NCBI GenBank assembly: GCA_905215155.1 | Contig: CAJMPJ010000002.1 | Location: 71,737-135,736 of the forward strand | Reading direction: 5' to 3' | DNA: 64,000 bases | From: an uncultured bacterium | Lineage (GTDB): Bacteria; Bacillota; Clostridia; Lachnospirales; Lachnospiraceae | Shown: positions 17,301 through 25,146 of the stretch, one piece after another | How positions within the stretch are numbered: the stretch's first letter is position 1 | Layout: each line of letters starts with the position of its first letter | Position numbers and translations under genes: made by a program | Notes under the pieces: generated by a model | Database searches by the model: none | What the model saw: only the letters and a program-made list of their open reading frames with translations | Told to the model about the DNA's origin: nothing

Positions 17301-18527
17301 GGCAAAACGGGCCACTTTTAGCGTTCCGGCCGCATACCTTCCGGTAACACCACCAATGGCCGTGGAATGATACCCTCCGATGGTTCCGTTGATATAGGTA
17401 TTAAATATATCCGTGGAATTTTGATATCCTGCAATTCCACCAACGTATCCGGTTCCCTGGATTCTTTCCGAACCGATACCGGTGGAAACTTGACAGTCTA
17501 CGATAGTAGAATCAGAAGCAATCCCTGCGATTCCACCGACATAAATAACTTCACTTCCGTCTTTCGCATCAATCATGATTTTTTCACAGTCCGCATTTTC
17601 AATGACTGAATTACTGATTTCACCGGCGATACCTCCGGAAATGCCTGTAGAGCTGATGTTGGCATTCTTTACGGTTATGTTGCGGATCTCACTGCTATCC
17701 GCATATCCAACCACCACGCCGGTCCGGTCATTTCCCTTAATCGTACCGTCCGGGATTATGGTCAGATCATGAATCTGAGCATTGGTTACGGCTCCGAATA
17801 ATCCAACATTGTCATAGCCGTCAAAGGAATTCAGTTTTAAGTTTCTGATGGTCTTTCCATTTCCATCAAAATGACCGTTAAAGGAATTTGGTACTTCGCC
17901 AGCAATTTCAGAAGAATCCCAGTAAAAGCCAATGGGAATCCAGTTCACTCCCTGAAGGTCAATGTTTTCTCCCAGGGCAAAGTAGCACCCGGAATAATCA
18001 CCGGCATATTTGGCCCCTTCTGCCTCCGGTACCAGCATTCCCATGGCGGTAAGTTCGGAAAGGCCCATAAGCTGTTCCCGGTTCTTGATCAGATAAGGTT
18101 TTTCCTCGGTTCCTTCTCCCTGGTTTCCGCTCAAAAACTCAAAGCTTGTTTTCCCTGACCAGGTGTCCCAGATATCACCAAGGGAACTGGCAGCCGTTAA
18201 TTCAACCTTTTTTACTGTTACCAGGGAAGGCTGCACTATAATCTCCACAGGGGGCTTATTTGCCTGGGAACAAGTAGCTTTGTCAGGAGCATCCGATAAT
18301 TCAGGAAAATTCTGATCTAAATCATCAACAATTGTTTCAGGCTCTTTTTCAGGCTTCTTCTCAATCTCTATATCCCTTTCTGCCTGGGAAGGAGTTCCCA
18401 CCTGAGCCAGTACGGGTTCTCCTGCCAATAGAACATTATTGGCAAACACTTCTAATGTCGGTAAAGATGTCATTGTCAAGGCGGCACACAATGCGTATGC
18501 CGTCCCTTTCTTCATTTTCTTTCTCAT
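14376..18527 (-). CDS. Large secreted GLUG/Ig-like wall-binding protein
   Basis: The 1383-aa product has a signal peptide (cleavage near residue 29). A right-handed beta-helix of GLUG type fills about 150-430, with repeats such as VGGIAGIASDSTIVDCQV and YVGGIAGYQNSTDIFN. From about 640 to 1210 are bacterial Ig-like units with VTWTSSDTSVIVVS and VVWTSSDPEAVSVDEQGNV; three carry a TGDRKNP/TGDRKAP/TGRRSNP signature. A Gly/Ser-rich linker (~1230) leads to Trp/Tyr/Gly wall-binding repeats (GWQTDADGKTFYL, GWQMIDGFWYYF) and a final TTPDGYLVNEKGQW. It is exported and probably held non-covalently on the wall. It follows the 756-aa gene by 31 bases in one operon. An adhesin role is inferred. Confidence 0.85.
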   Translation of the reverse strand: MRKKMKKGTAYALCAALTMTSLPTLEVFANNVLLAGEPVLAQVGTPSQAERDIEIEKKPEKEPETIVDDLDQNFPELSDAPDKATCSQANKPPVEIIVQPSLVTVKKVELTAASSLGDIWDTWSGKTSFEFLSGNQGEGTEEKPYLIKNREQLMGLSELTAMGMLVPEAEGAKYAGDYSGCYFALGENIDLQGVNWIPIGFYWDSSEIAGEVPNSFNGHFDGNGKTIRNLKLNSFDGYDNVGLFGAVTNAQIHDLTIIPDGTIKGNDRTGVVVGYADSSEIRNITVKNANISSTGISGGIAGEISNSVIENADCEKIMIDAKDGSEVIYVGGIAGIASDSTIVDCQVSTGIGSERIQGTGYVGGIAGYQNSTDIFNTYINGTIGGYHSTAIGGVTGRYAAGTLKVARFAGTIGNSQLGSMAREGTFIGTRQGAATNYNFVEDVAYLFADSESKISANVCGSEIEDDNDYTYDAHIGYWHTGDLYYTLVQGGAKKTISDQYFYEELEKGILTVLDEETGDYTLDHFAPDAVGRPVRGYLLNVNQIDTVANGQNFYDIASLEVRGSSQYSKPIDKENRGAIAAGTSVMVTTAAKNTDTKKYQMEGTPYYVNEKGKKVSSTYSDSSRTYGFLMPEENISVSADYKKVAVSINVVPENYTFSVIQTRTGDRKNPVKTTEIKNGTGKLIARYINGVLEQGTQVQPVNIKAVIDANNDVADNRVKWSIDDPQLITLARNNDEETDGYTEQSASISVNLSASFFQSIIEEAEKKQADENYRYKIPNTIYGAGHQNGGVAVLTAQTRPSTSFEGKPCTANSRINVTFQIIDNTLVATEGAMLDKQALTYTVTRTLTGDRKAPNETITVTAPQSLTATFTPDFFSRDEVTWTSSDTSVIVVSQEQEAYRDASVSALKDAAWIHNIMATDNGIKNNDPYAKISGSGSREAVITVNGKDKLGNKASAACQVTVNFVTNDQTRVVPEGIVLDQEELSYSLGYQMTGDISSQIAEKKGFDKKKLSATVLPDLNESPEHKPYDRTVVWTSSDPEAVSVDEQGNVAPVDGAAWIREAMKKAPYEAEKIVEITAATKDGKKAAACRVKLFFQAECVEADRNRETFDLVLTKTGRRSNPVYTWTGLEAKKFSASVYLENREKKGVQWRSSDPGVLSVDAEGNVRAAGINEKQEITAGWINQAIGKSPYTGSITAMIYAESNNGTLSDPVNVKLNVKVIDNTTSGGGSSGGGGGGGGSRSVGVTSSGNIQGPAAPSGAVTGTWTQMGNGKWIFASNRTYTDEWAYISNPYATGEQEKASWFRFDKEGFMVTGWQTDADGKTFYLKSASDGTQGQMLTGWQMIDGFWYYFNPVSDGTKGKLIFNTTTPDGYLVNEKGQWIKS

Positions 18528-18558
18528 TTTTCCTCCGAAAACCTGTTTCTTTCCTAAA

Positions 18559-20829
18559 TTAACTTTGAGTTACTGCCATGACTGGTCGAATTCCAATACT
18601 GGTATCTGATATCTCCGTTGGCCGAATATTTCCATCCACCAGACTTACCACATAAATTCCTTGCCCATTTGTCTGAGGTGTTCTCAAGTAGTATCCCCTG
18701 GAATATGCAGAAAGCTGGGATTCTGGATTGTTCTCCTGACTTCCATTAAATTTCCATAGATAATCTTTGTATTTAATGGCCTCATCAACCGAAAGAATAA
18801 ATACGCGATCCTGCATTTGCTGAAAACCACTGCGTTCTCCGTTTAAGCAATTCTCTGAAAACTGTTCATACGCTCCAATAGGTGTTACTCCTAAATATGA
18901 GTATGTCATCCCTATATAGGTCTGATGAACAAAATTGTCGTCATTCGCATTTTCAAGAAGCCAATCTCTAACTTTGGAATACTTATAATTGTTGCTATTA
19001 CCAAACTCAAACTTCTTCGATGCTCCATTGATATCTGATCTTATGATGCTGTCACACAAGAATAAGGCCAGCTTTTGACTGTTTTCCATGGCATCCTCAA
19101 AATCATCATCTATGCAGCGAAACAAATATAGCTTGTCACCAATGCTCCTGATCTGTAGATCACCGATACTATAATGAACCGCTTCCGGTATCTCATCTGC
19201 TGGTTCCTGACACACACCGCAGATACCATCATGATCTGCATCTGCATGACCCTTTGCTGGTAATATGACGGTTTCCTCCTTCCCACACTTTTTACAGCAA
19301 ACGGTCAAATGACCATTTTCCGTGCATGTAGCAGCCACTTCATCTATAATTTCATAATCATGGCTGCATGTGCTCTCCTCATACGTTTTCTCAAATCCAA
19401 CCCTTAAAACCGTATAGGTCTCATCAGAAATTATGAATCGTTCCATGGAAAGCTCCGATATATTTTTCACCATTGGAAACTTCTGTCCGATAACGGAAGC
19501 ATTGGGGGGATACCCCTTTCCAATCAAATATACCTCTTTCCGGTCTGTTCCATCTGCCATAGAGACCAGGTTAAGGAGCCTTTCGTTTCCTTCCTTCTGG
19601 CTCCCAGTAATAATCTGTTGGTCCGCCGGTTCTTCTCCTGTAATGGATTTATCCGCTTGCCCAGCAATATCCAGCCAATAATTTAACCTTTCTTTACCTT
19701 CTGCATTTGGATCAGGTTCTTCCGGAAGATGATCGCCCTTACGATATTCAATGTAATATTTCTGGATTCCATTCCCATTTACTACAACACTCCATGGACT
19801 CGGCACCAGGGAATGATAATAGTATTGATCATTTCCGATGATTGTTTCCGGAAAATCAATGAACAGTTCCTTCCCTTCCTCTGTCTTTCCCTTTTGTCCT
19901 ATAAAAATTTCTCTATCCGTTTTTCCCACTTCAATAAACTTCAATTCCCAATTAACTTTTTGGGCTTCAGAAGGGGTAAGTGGGGTTATTTTTTCATAAT
20001 AAATCATCACGTTAATCCGGTCCGCAGCCAATCGAAAACTTTTCTTTTGTCCCTTACATATCCTATATCCGTCAATATGTTCCTGCATCAGCGGAATCGT
20101 TTCTCCTTTTTTCCCTATGCCTGTCATGACCTGAAGAATGGTTCTGTCAGTTACATCCACATATTTCACCGTATATTTATATTTCTGTCCTGAAATGCCG
20201 GAGTTTTCACCTGCATTATTGTTTTCATCTAAATCTGCCCCCGCCGGTTTTGATGGCTGAGGTCTGGTGTCTGATTCTTTTTCCTTTTTTTCACTCGCAG
20301 AATGGTTCCTGCCACTATAGCTCTGCTTTCCACTCCCTGATCCGCCTCCTGATCCCTTCACAAAAGCAGATCTCCCAGTCGGTAAATTTTTGTTTATTCC
20401 CTCTGTTTGTATCCCCTTTCCCGATATTTCTATAATCTTATTGCCCTCCGTCCAGGCTCCGGTATCACCAACAACATACCCGTCGGGTGTCATATCACTC
20501 ACATACATTGCGCCTTTCAAATACTTTACACCCGTTTGTTCTGCCAAATAATAGCAGCGTCCATTGATCCACTGCCAGCCGGTCAACATTTGACCTTTCA
20601 TTCCGCTTAAGCCCGGATTTAAAAAATACCACCTTTCATCAACCCAGTGCCAACCTGTTGCCATAACACCATAATCGTTATAAAAAAACCAACTATCCCC
20701 ATCCATTTTCCAGCCTTTTTCTTGCTGTCTTTCTCCCGCATTTACATCTAGAGAAACTGATAAACACATGATTATGAAAGTTAAAAAAAACAGCCTGATT
20801 TTTCTATTGTTACTTCTGACTTTTCTCAT
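18559..20829 (-). CDS. Secreted protein: wall-binding repeats, MucBP-like segment, DUF6273-like domain
   Basis: The 756-aa product has a signal peptide (1-31), then wall-binding repeats at about 37-140 (GWHWVDERWYFLNPG, GWQWINGRCYYL, MTPDGYVVGDTGAW). A Ser/Gly/Lys linker precedes a MucBP-like segment near 217-283. Around 486-543 is a Cys/His motif (ATCTENGHLTVCCKKCGKEE, then HADADHDGICGVC) of a kind common in secreted Firmicutes proteins. The C-terminus (~545-756) resembles DUF6273, with GYYLRTPQ and IGIRPVMAV. The start overlaps the 325-aa gene by 20 bases. Function unknown; surface location is well supported. Confidence 0.85.
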   Translation of the reverse strand: MRKVRSNNRKIRLFFLTFIIMCLSVSLDVNAGERQQEKGWKMDGDSWFFYNDYGVMATGWHWVDERWYFLNPGLSGMKGQMLTGWQWINGRCYYLAEQTGVKYLKGAMYVSDMTPDGYVVGDTGAWTEGNKIIEISGKGIQTEGINKNLPTGRSAFVKGSGGGSGSGKQSYSGRNHSASEKKEKESDTRPQPSKPAGADLDENNNAGENSGISGQKYKYTVKYVDVTDRTILQVMTGIGKKGETIPLMQEHIDGYRICKGQKKSFRLAADRINVMIYYEKITPLTPSEAQKVNWELKFIEVGKTDREIFIGQKGKTEEGKELFIDFPETIIGNDQYYYHSLVPSPWSVVVNGNGIQKYYIEYRKGDHLPEEPDPNAEGKERLNYWLDIAGQADKSITGEEPADQQIITGSQKEGNERLLNLVSMADGTDRKEVYLIGKGYPPNASVIGQKFPMVKNISELSMERFIISDETYTVLRVGFEKTYEESTCSHDYEIIDEVAATCTENGHLTVCCKKCGKEETVILPAKGHADADHDGICGVCQEPADEIPEAVHYSIGDLQIRSIGDKLYLFRCIDDDFEDAMENSQKLALFLCDSIIRSDINGASKKFEFGNSNNYKYSKVRDWLLENANDDNFVHQTYIGMTYSYLGVTPIGAYEQFSENCLNGERSGFQQMQDRVFILSVDEAIKYKDYLWKFNGSQENNPESQLSAYSRGYYLRTPQTNGQGIYVVSLVDGNIRPTEISDTSIGIRPVMAVTQS

Positions 20830-21787
20830 ATTTCTTTTCCTTTCTCTTTTTTTTATGCCTGATTTTTTTTATTAAATAAAACAGCATTCCAAATATGCCG
20901 ACAACAAAAAGAAGTGACAAAGTTACAACAACATTTTTCTGAAAAATGATCCAATTCCCCTCCCCTCCATTATTATTCGAGTTCTCTAAATCCACCTGCT
21001 GTTCACGAGCCGGACTCCACCCATCCGTCACTGAATGATACCCTTTATATACAGCTACACATTGATATCCCTGGCTCTTAGGAAATACCGCCTCCCCTCC
21101 ATAGGTTACATAATAGTCAAAAACCTTCTTTTCTCCTGTAACTAAAGCCTCCCTGCAAATGTTTCCATTTTCATTAAAATAAGAGTCCCCTTTCCAAACG
21201 GCATCCGTTATTCTATAATTTTCTGGCTCTACACCTATTTCTTCTAAAAGTTCCTGACTGCATTCTTTTAACTCCGGCTTCCTGCTGTTAAACGGAATTC
21301 TTTTTTCTCCTATTTCGTAATAGTCCGCTTCATAAGAATGAAATACAGCTGTAAATGAAAAATCTGATCTCCAGCGTTCCCCCCGTTGTTCTATATGGAC
21401 AATGGGAAATTCCTTTTTTTGCTTTTCCCCCGTTATCTTATCTATGATCATTACCGGAACCATTTTGGGAATCTGTCCCTCCCACTCTACCTCTTCGTAA
21501 CAAATTGTCCGCTCTGCCTTTTCCCTATGTTCCGATATCTGATACGGTTCCATTTTCCATGCTTTTAGCCAATACTCCGTTCCATTTTGGTCCGTGTATT
21601 TCTTATTTGGTGAATATCCTTCCACCTCCTCGGCTAAAAGTGATGTTTTTACTATCACCTCTTTTTCCGGTTGCCCTTGTGGCACATTATTAAATTCAGA
21701 AGCCCATACATCATCAAGAAATGTACTCGTGTACAAAACAATAATAATAGCTGATATGAAACCCAAAAACTTCTTTTCTGGAAGCAA
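20810..21787 (-). CDS. Membrane-anchored extracellular protein, first gene of the surface operon
   Basis: The 325-aa product starts at TTG (21787) behind GGAGGAGG. Residues 1-30 form a signal peptide, the body is extracellular, and a helix at about 285-305 with the tail KKIRHKKKRKEKK anchors it (type I topology). The body has many Tyr, Glu and Lys residues and no motif I recognise. Overlap with the next gene indicates translational coupling. With the 756-aa and 1383-aa proteins it may form a cell-envelope assembly, but this is only a guess from gene order. Confidence 0.7.
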   Translation of the reverse strand: MLPEKKFLGFISAIIIVLYTSTFLDDVWASEFNNVPQGQPEKEVIVKTSLLAEEVEGYSPNKKYTDQNGTEYWLKAWKMEPYQISEHREKAERTICYEEVEWEGQIPKMVPVMIIDKITGEKQKKEFPIVHIEQRGERWRSDFSFTAVFHSYEADYYEIGEKRIPFNSRKPELKECSQELLEEIGVEPENYRITDAVWKGDSYFNENGNICREALVTGEKKVFDYYVTYGGEAVFPKSQGYQCVAVYKGYHSVTDGWSPAREQQVDLENSNNNGGEGNWIIFQKNVVVTLSLLFVVGIFGMLFYLIKKIRHKKKRKEKKYEKSQK

Positions 21788-22069
21788 TAAACCTCCTCCT
21801 TTACATAATGTTTTTTTACTTTGTTTATAGGTAAGGGATTATTTTTAGAAAACAAAAGAACAATAATAGTGAATATAGAGAATAGATCAATATTTGTAAT
21901 ATGAGAATTAAATATGGCAATAATGACTCTTAAAATAAAAAAACTTATAGCAAAAAGCTGCCTTGGAAAAGGTAAATCTCTTTGAACAACAACCTCCTTC
22001 TATCAAGAAGGTTCCTTTTAATATAAAACACCCTCTAACAACACCATTTCTTTAGACAACAACATTCCT

Positions 22070-22207
22070 TTAAACCGTACACTGGGCCGCTTCTGCCGCT
22101 GCCATCACTTCCTGGTCCGTGGCGTTCTTTCTGCCGAGACGGATGTTTTCCATAATCGTGTTATTAAAAAGCACCACCTCCTGGAATATGTTTATAAAAA
22201 TCACCAG
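22070..22207 (-). pseudogene. Remnant of an ABC exporter ATPase domain
   Basis: Reading the minus strand from about 22207 to the stop at 22070 gives a peptide containing FQEVVLFNNTIMENIRLGRK and then NATDQEVMAAAEAAQC. This matches the Q-loop region of MsbA/MdlB-type ABC exporters. The Walker A and signature regions are missing and a stop codon lies just upstream, so only about 40 codons survive. Confidence 0.8.
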
Positions 22208-22628
22208 GTATTAAAAAAGAAAAGGGGGCAAAGCAGACATAACTGACTGAAATACAGAATGATTTGATATACTGAAAACACTTAAATAACAATTTGACCT
22301 AAACTTTTAGTTCACGTTAAAATAACACAACATTAAATAAATGCATTAATATTAAAACAATTGGAAAAATAAGAAACATTACAACGATTAATAAGAATCA
22401 CTTCAGATAATAGAATGAAACAAAATTTATTATATAAACTTGTAATAAGTATAAACCATCTTTCAAAAATAATCAACCTTTTCATAAAACCAAAAAATCT
22501 CTCTAAAATCTTCTCCCATCATCTCCTCTCCATACAGCCATTCACCAACTAAAAAAACTTACCAATACTCCCCTCCCCCAGCCCACACATATTGCAACCT
22601 CTCCCCAAAAAACACCCTTCTGCACAAA

Positions 22629-22677
22629 AAAATCATTTCATGCAATTGACACATATCAATTTACATAAAATGATTTT
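22629..22677. repeat. Imperfect inverted repeat
   Basis: AAAATCATTTCATGCAATTG (from 22629) and the inverse of 22656-22677 pair over about 21 bases with two mismatches and one bulge; the loop is only a few bases. No strong T-run follows. It lies upstream of TA module 2 and could be an operator or an element end. Confidence 0.5.
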
Positions 22678-22754
22678 CTTAAACTCTTACTATTTTTTTA
22701 CAATTTACAAATCACTAGTATTCTGAACATTGTCTGCATATAATTATATTAGCA

Positions 22755-22760
22755 GATAAT
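22755..22760 (+). promoter_or_regulatory. Probable -10 box of toxin 2
   Basis: GATAAT at 22755-22760 lies seven bases before the AGGCAATCG leader motif, the same position as in the other three transcripts of the two TA modules. The -35 is weak (TTGTCT at 22730-22735, 19-base spacing). Confidence 0.5.
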
Positions 22761-22823
22761 ATCTGCAGGCAATCGTGCATGGGGCAGTTGATCTCTATTC
22801 TACATAGAATGGAGGGGTCGCTT

Positions 22824-22910
22824 ATGAAGAATTTAGACTTTAAGGACTTAATGTCTTTTGGCATGTTCATCTTAGCACTGCTGACATTCATCATTATGAT
22901 ATGTCAATAA
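22824..22910 (+). CDS. Hol_Tox-like small membrane toxin (type I TA module 2)
   Basis: The ATG at 22824, behind GGAGGGG, opens a 28-residue frame ending at TAA 22910. The peptide is a polar start (MKNLDFKDLMS) followed by one hydrophobic helix (FGMFILALLTFIIMICQ). The FGxFIxALLTFI core strongly resembles putative holin-like toxins. It is the only plus-strand gene in this part of the window and has a convergent antisense RNA with a strong promoter. Too short for routine gene calling. Toxic activity is inferred from family likeness and layout. Confidence 0.75.
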   Translation: MKNLDFKDLMSFGMFILALLTFIIMICQ

Positions 22911-22913
22911 AGC

Positions 22914-22955
22914 AAAAAACCTCCCCTGTACTTTGGCCGGTCGGGAAGGTTTCTT
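22914..22955. terminator. Shared terminator of toxin 2 and its antisense RNA
   Basis: AAACCTCCC pairs with GGGAAGGTTT (one bulge). The minus strand follows with a T-run, the plus strand with TTTCTT. It starts four bases after the toxin stop. Confidence 0.75.
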
Positions 22956-22998
22956 AATATTTCAAACGGTCAACCACCCTGTGGCGATTGCCTCTATT
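22914..22998 (-). ncRNA. Candidate type I antitoxin RNA (module 2)
   Basis: Predicted from the promoter at 23005-23032 to the terminator at 22914-22955, about 85 nt. It begins with the GGCAATCG leader, contains a CGCCACAGGGTGG hairpin and is complementary to the 3' part of the toxin mRNA. Ends are estimates. Confidence 0.6.
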
Positions 22999-23004
22999 AA
23001 GTAT

Positions 23005-23032
23005 ATTATAACAAATATTTGAAATATTACAA
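23005..23032 (-). promoter_or_regulatory. Promoter of antisense RNA 2
   Basis: TTGTAA (23032-23027), a 16-base spacer and TATAAT (23010-23005) on the minus strand. The -35 hexamer is the same as that of the toxin 1 promoter. It drives transcription toward the 3' end of the toxin 2 gene. Confidence 0.75.
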
Positions 23033-23167
23033 GTACATGCATTTTTTTGCCTTCTACACAAAACTTCTGGTCAAACTTTGGTAAATTATTGAATAATCGT
23101 TACATATACAGACATTTTCACCAATAAGACCCCATTGATATCGTCACAAATCTTTATATCACTTGCG

Positions 23168-24241
23168 TTAATTTTCATTGAGTCTTGCAAGCTTTTCTGC
23201 CTGATCTGCAGCAATCAGAGAATCCAGCAGTTCGTGAATATCCCCGTTCATTATTGCATCGATCTTATACAATGTCAGCTTAATCCGGTGATCGGTCACA
23301 CGTCCCTGAGGGAAGTTATAGGTACGGATCTTTTCAGAACGGTCTCCTGTACCGATCTGGCTTCTTCTTTCCTCTGCTTCTGAATTCTGCCGTTTTTCTA
23401 ATTCCAGATCATAAAGCTTGGAACGAAGAAGGCGGAATGCCTTTTCTTTGTTTTGAAGCTGTGATTTTTCAGTCTGGCTGTAAATCACGATTCCGGTAGG
23501 ATTATGAGTCAAACGCACGGCTGAGTCAGTAGTATTTACACACTGTCCGCCATTCCCGGACGCACGCATAACGTCAATCCTTATGTCCTTATCTTCGATG
23601 ACAACATCAAATTCCTCTGCTTCCGGCATTACGGCAACCGTAGCCGTAGAAGTATGGATTCTTCCGCCGCTCTCCGTCTCAGGTACACGCTGAACCCGGT
23701 GAACCCCACTTTCGTACTTCATTTTAGAATATGCGCCTTTTCCCGTAATCATGGCTACAACTTCTTTAAAGCCACCGATTCCGTTTTCATTGACGCTGAT
23801 CAGTTCCACTTTCCAGTGCTGGCTTTCCGCATAGTTGACATACATACGATAAAGCTGGGAAGCAAACAGGGCTGCCTCATCACCGCCGGCACCCGCACGG
23901 ATTTCTAATATAATATTTTTATCATCATTGGGATCTTTCGGCAAAAGCAAAATTTTAAGCTCCTGTTCCAGCTCCTCAATCCGCTTTTTGGCATCGGATA
24001 ATTCCTCCTTTGCCATTTCCCGCATTTCCTCATCGCTTTCTTCCTCAAGAAGTGCAAGACTGTCCTCAACAGCCTGTTTTGCCTTCTTATACTGGGTGTA
24101 GGCCTCAACCAGATCCGCCAGATCTGCCTGTTCCTTCATCAGCTTCCGAAAACGATTCTGATCTTCTGCCACAGAAGGATTATTAAGCTCCTGCATCAAT
24201 TCTTCATAGTGAATTAAAATATCATCTAACCTGTCAAACAT
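23168..24241 (-). CDS. prfA: Peptide chain release factor 1
   Basis: RF1 reads UAA and UAG in the ribosomal A site and triggers peptide release. The 357-aa product has the GGQ catalytic motif ([18 protein letters not shown]) and the stop-codon tripeptide region [19 protein letters not shown] chose the internal ATG at 24241, giving [15 protein letters not shown], because AGGAGG stands six bases before it and the length matches the family; the frame is open 20 codons further. prmC, which methylates the GGQ glutamine, is directly upstream, so factor and modifier are made together. Confidence 0.96.
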   Translation of the reverse strand: MFDRLDDILIHYEELMQELNNPSVAEDQNRFRKLMKEQADLADLVEAYTQYKKAKQAVEDSLALLEEESDEEMREMAKEELSDAKKRIEELEQELKILLLPKDPNDDKNIILEIRAGAGGDEAALFASQLYRMYVNYAESQHWKVELISVNENGIGGFKEVVAMITGKGAYSKMKYESGVHRVQRVPETESGGRIHTSTATVAVMPEAEEFDVVIEDKDIRIDVMRASGNGGQCVNTTDSAVRLTHNPTGIVIYSQTEKSQLQNKEKAFRLLRSKLYDLELEKRQNSEAEERRSQIGTGDRSEKIRTYNFPQGRVTDHRIKLTLYKIDAIMNGDIHELLDSLIAADQAEKLARLNEN

Positions 24242-24282
24242 AGGTAACCTCCTGAACCTCACAAAACGGGCTTCGCCCAAAC

Positions 24283-25146
24283 TTATTGATAAATCGCACA
24301 CACGACCCGGTCAAGTCCTGCTGCATCCTTTATTATCCGTATCCCAGCAAAGCCGGCAGCTCTTAATAAGCCACTTACGGCCTCAGCCTGATCATACCCG
24401 ATTTCAAAATATACTGCTCCGCCTGTCTGAATATACCTGCGGCTTTCATCTGCAAGCCGTCTGTAAAAATACAACCCGTCTTCTTTTCCATCAAGTGCCA
24501 GCATCGGTTCAAAATCACGTACCTCCGGCTGCAGCCCCTCAATAATCTTGGTGGGGATATACGGAGGATTGGAAACGATCACATCAAACTTTTTCTGTTC
24601 CTCCAAAGATGCAAATAAATCACTCTCTGCGAACGTAATACTTCCATGGCCCAACAAATTTTCCGCATTTTTTTGTGCAGCCTTTAATGCTTCTTTTGAC
24701 ACATCCACCGCAGTCACACGATCAAATCCGCCAAGCACGGCAAGGCTTACGGCAATGCAGCCGCTTCCTGTACACATATCAAGAACCGCTGGCTTTCGTC
24801 CCTTGTATTCCTTTAAAACCAGCTCCACCAGCGTTTCCGTATCCTGTCTGGGAATCAACACGTGTTCGTTTACGAAAAACTCCAATCCCATAAATTCACA
24901 GCTGCCGGTGATCTGCTGCAGAGGAATTCTCTGGGATCTCGTTTCTATCATTGCTCTATAATTCCTAATCCTGGAAGCGTTATCTTCCTCAGATAACCTT
25001 TGGTTCCTGTCCAGCAGAAAGTGGGTCATATCTGTTTCAAACGCCTCAAAAAGCAGGTATTTGGCATCCAGAGATGCCTCTGTTACACCTGCTTTTGATA
25101 ATACTTCTGTTCCCTCTTCCAATAAAACCTGCAGCGTCAGACTCAT
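24283..25146 (-). CDS. prmC: Release factor glutamine methyltransferase
   Basis: PrmC/HemK transfers a methyl group from S-adenosylmethionine to the Gln of the GGQ motif of release factors. The 287-aa product shows the SAM-binding motif [17 protein letters not shown] and the catalytic NPPY motif ([14 protein letters not shown]). The ATG overlaps the stop of the DUF1385 gene in an ATGA arrangement, and prfA starts about 40 bases after its end, so it belongs to the rho-rpmE-DUF1385-prmC-prfA cluster. Confidence 0.95.
   Translation of the reverse strand: MSLTLQVLLEEGTEVLSKAGVTEASLDAKYLLFEAFETDMTHFLLDRNQRLSEEDNASRIRNYRAMIETRSQRIPLQQITGSCEFMGLEFFVNEHVLIPRQDTETLVELVLKEYKGRKPAVLDMCTGSGCIAVSLAVLGGFDRVTAVDVSKEALKAAQKNAENLLGHGSITFAESDLFASLEEQKKFDVIVSNPPYIPTKIIEGLQPEVRDFEPMLALDGKEDGLYFYRRLADESRRYIQTGGAVYFEIGYDQAEAVSGLLRAAGFAGIRIIKDAAGLDRVVCAIYQ

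Larger units (their letters stand above)
22767..22992. repeat. Inverted leader repeat bracketing TA module 2
   Basis: On the plus strand 22767-22793 contains GGCAATCG, GGG and GTTGATC. On the minus strand 22992-22968 contains GGCAATCG, GGG and GTTGACC in the same order and spacing. As in module 1, toxin mRNA and antisense RNA begin alike. Confidence 0.65.
21788..23167. other. Long AT-rich gap between the surface-protein island and the core genome
   Basis: About 1.4 kb without a normal gene. It holds a small hairpin (CCTTCT/AGAAGG near 21992-22009), a decayed ABC-exporter fragment (22070-22207), an imperfect inverted repeat (22629-22677) and TA module 2 (22755-23032). The stretch 22210-22620 is AT-rich with no feature I can support. 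The mix fits an integration border. Confidence 0.6.

Noticed and set aside
21986..22020. Hairpin CCTTCT/AGAAGG with a following T-rich stretch considered as a terminator.
   Set aside because: The stem is short and no gene ends nearby on the plus strand, so I mention it only in the gap description.
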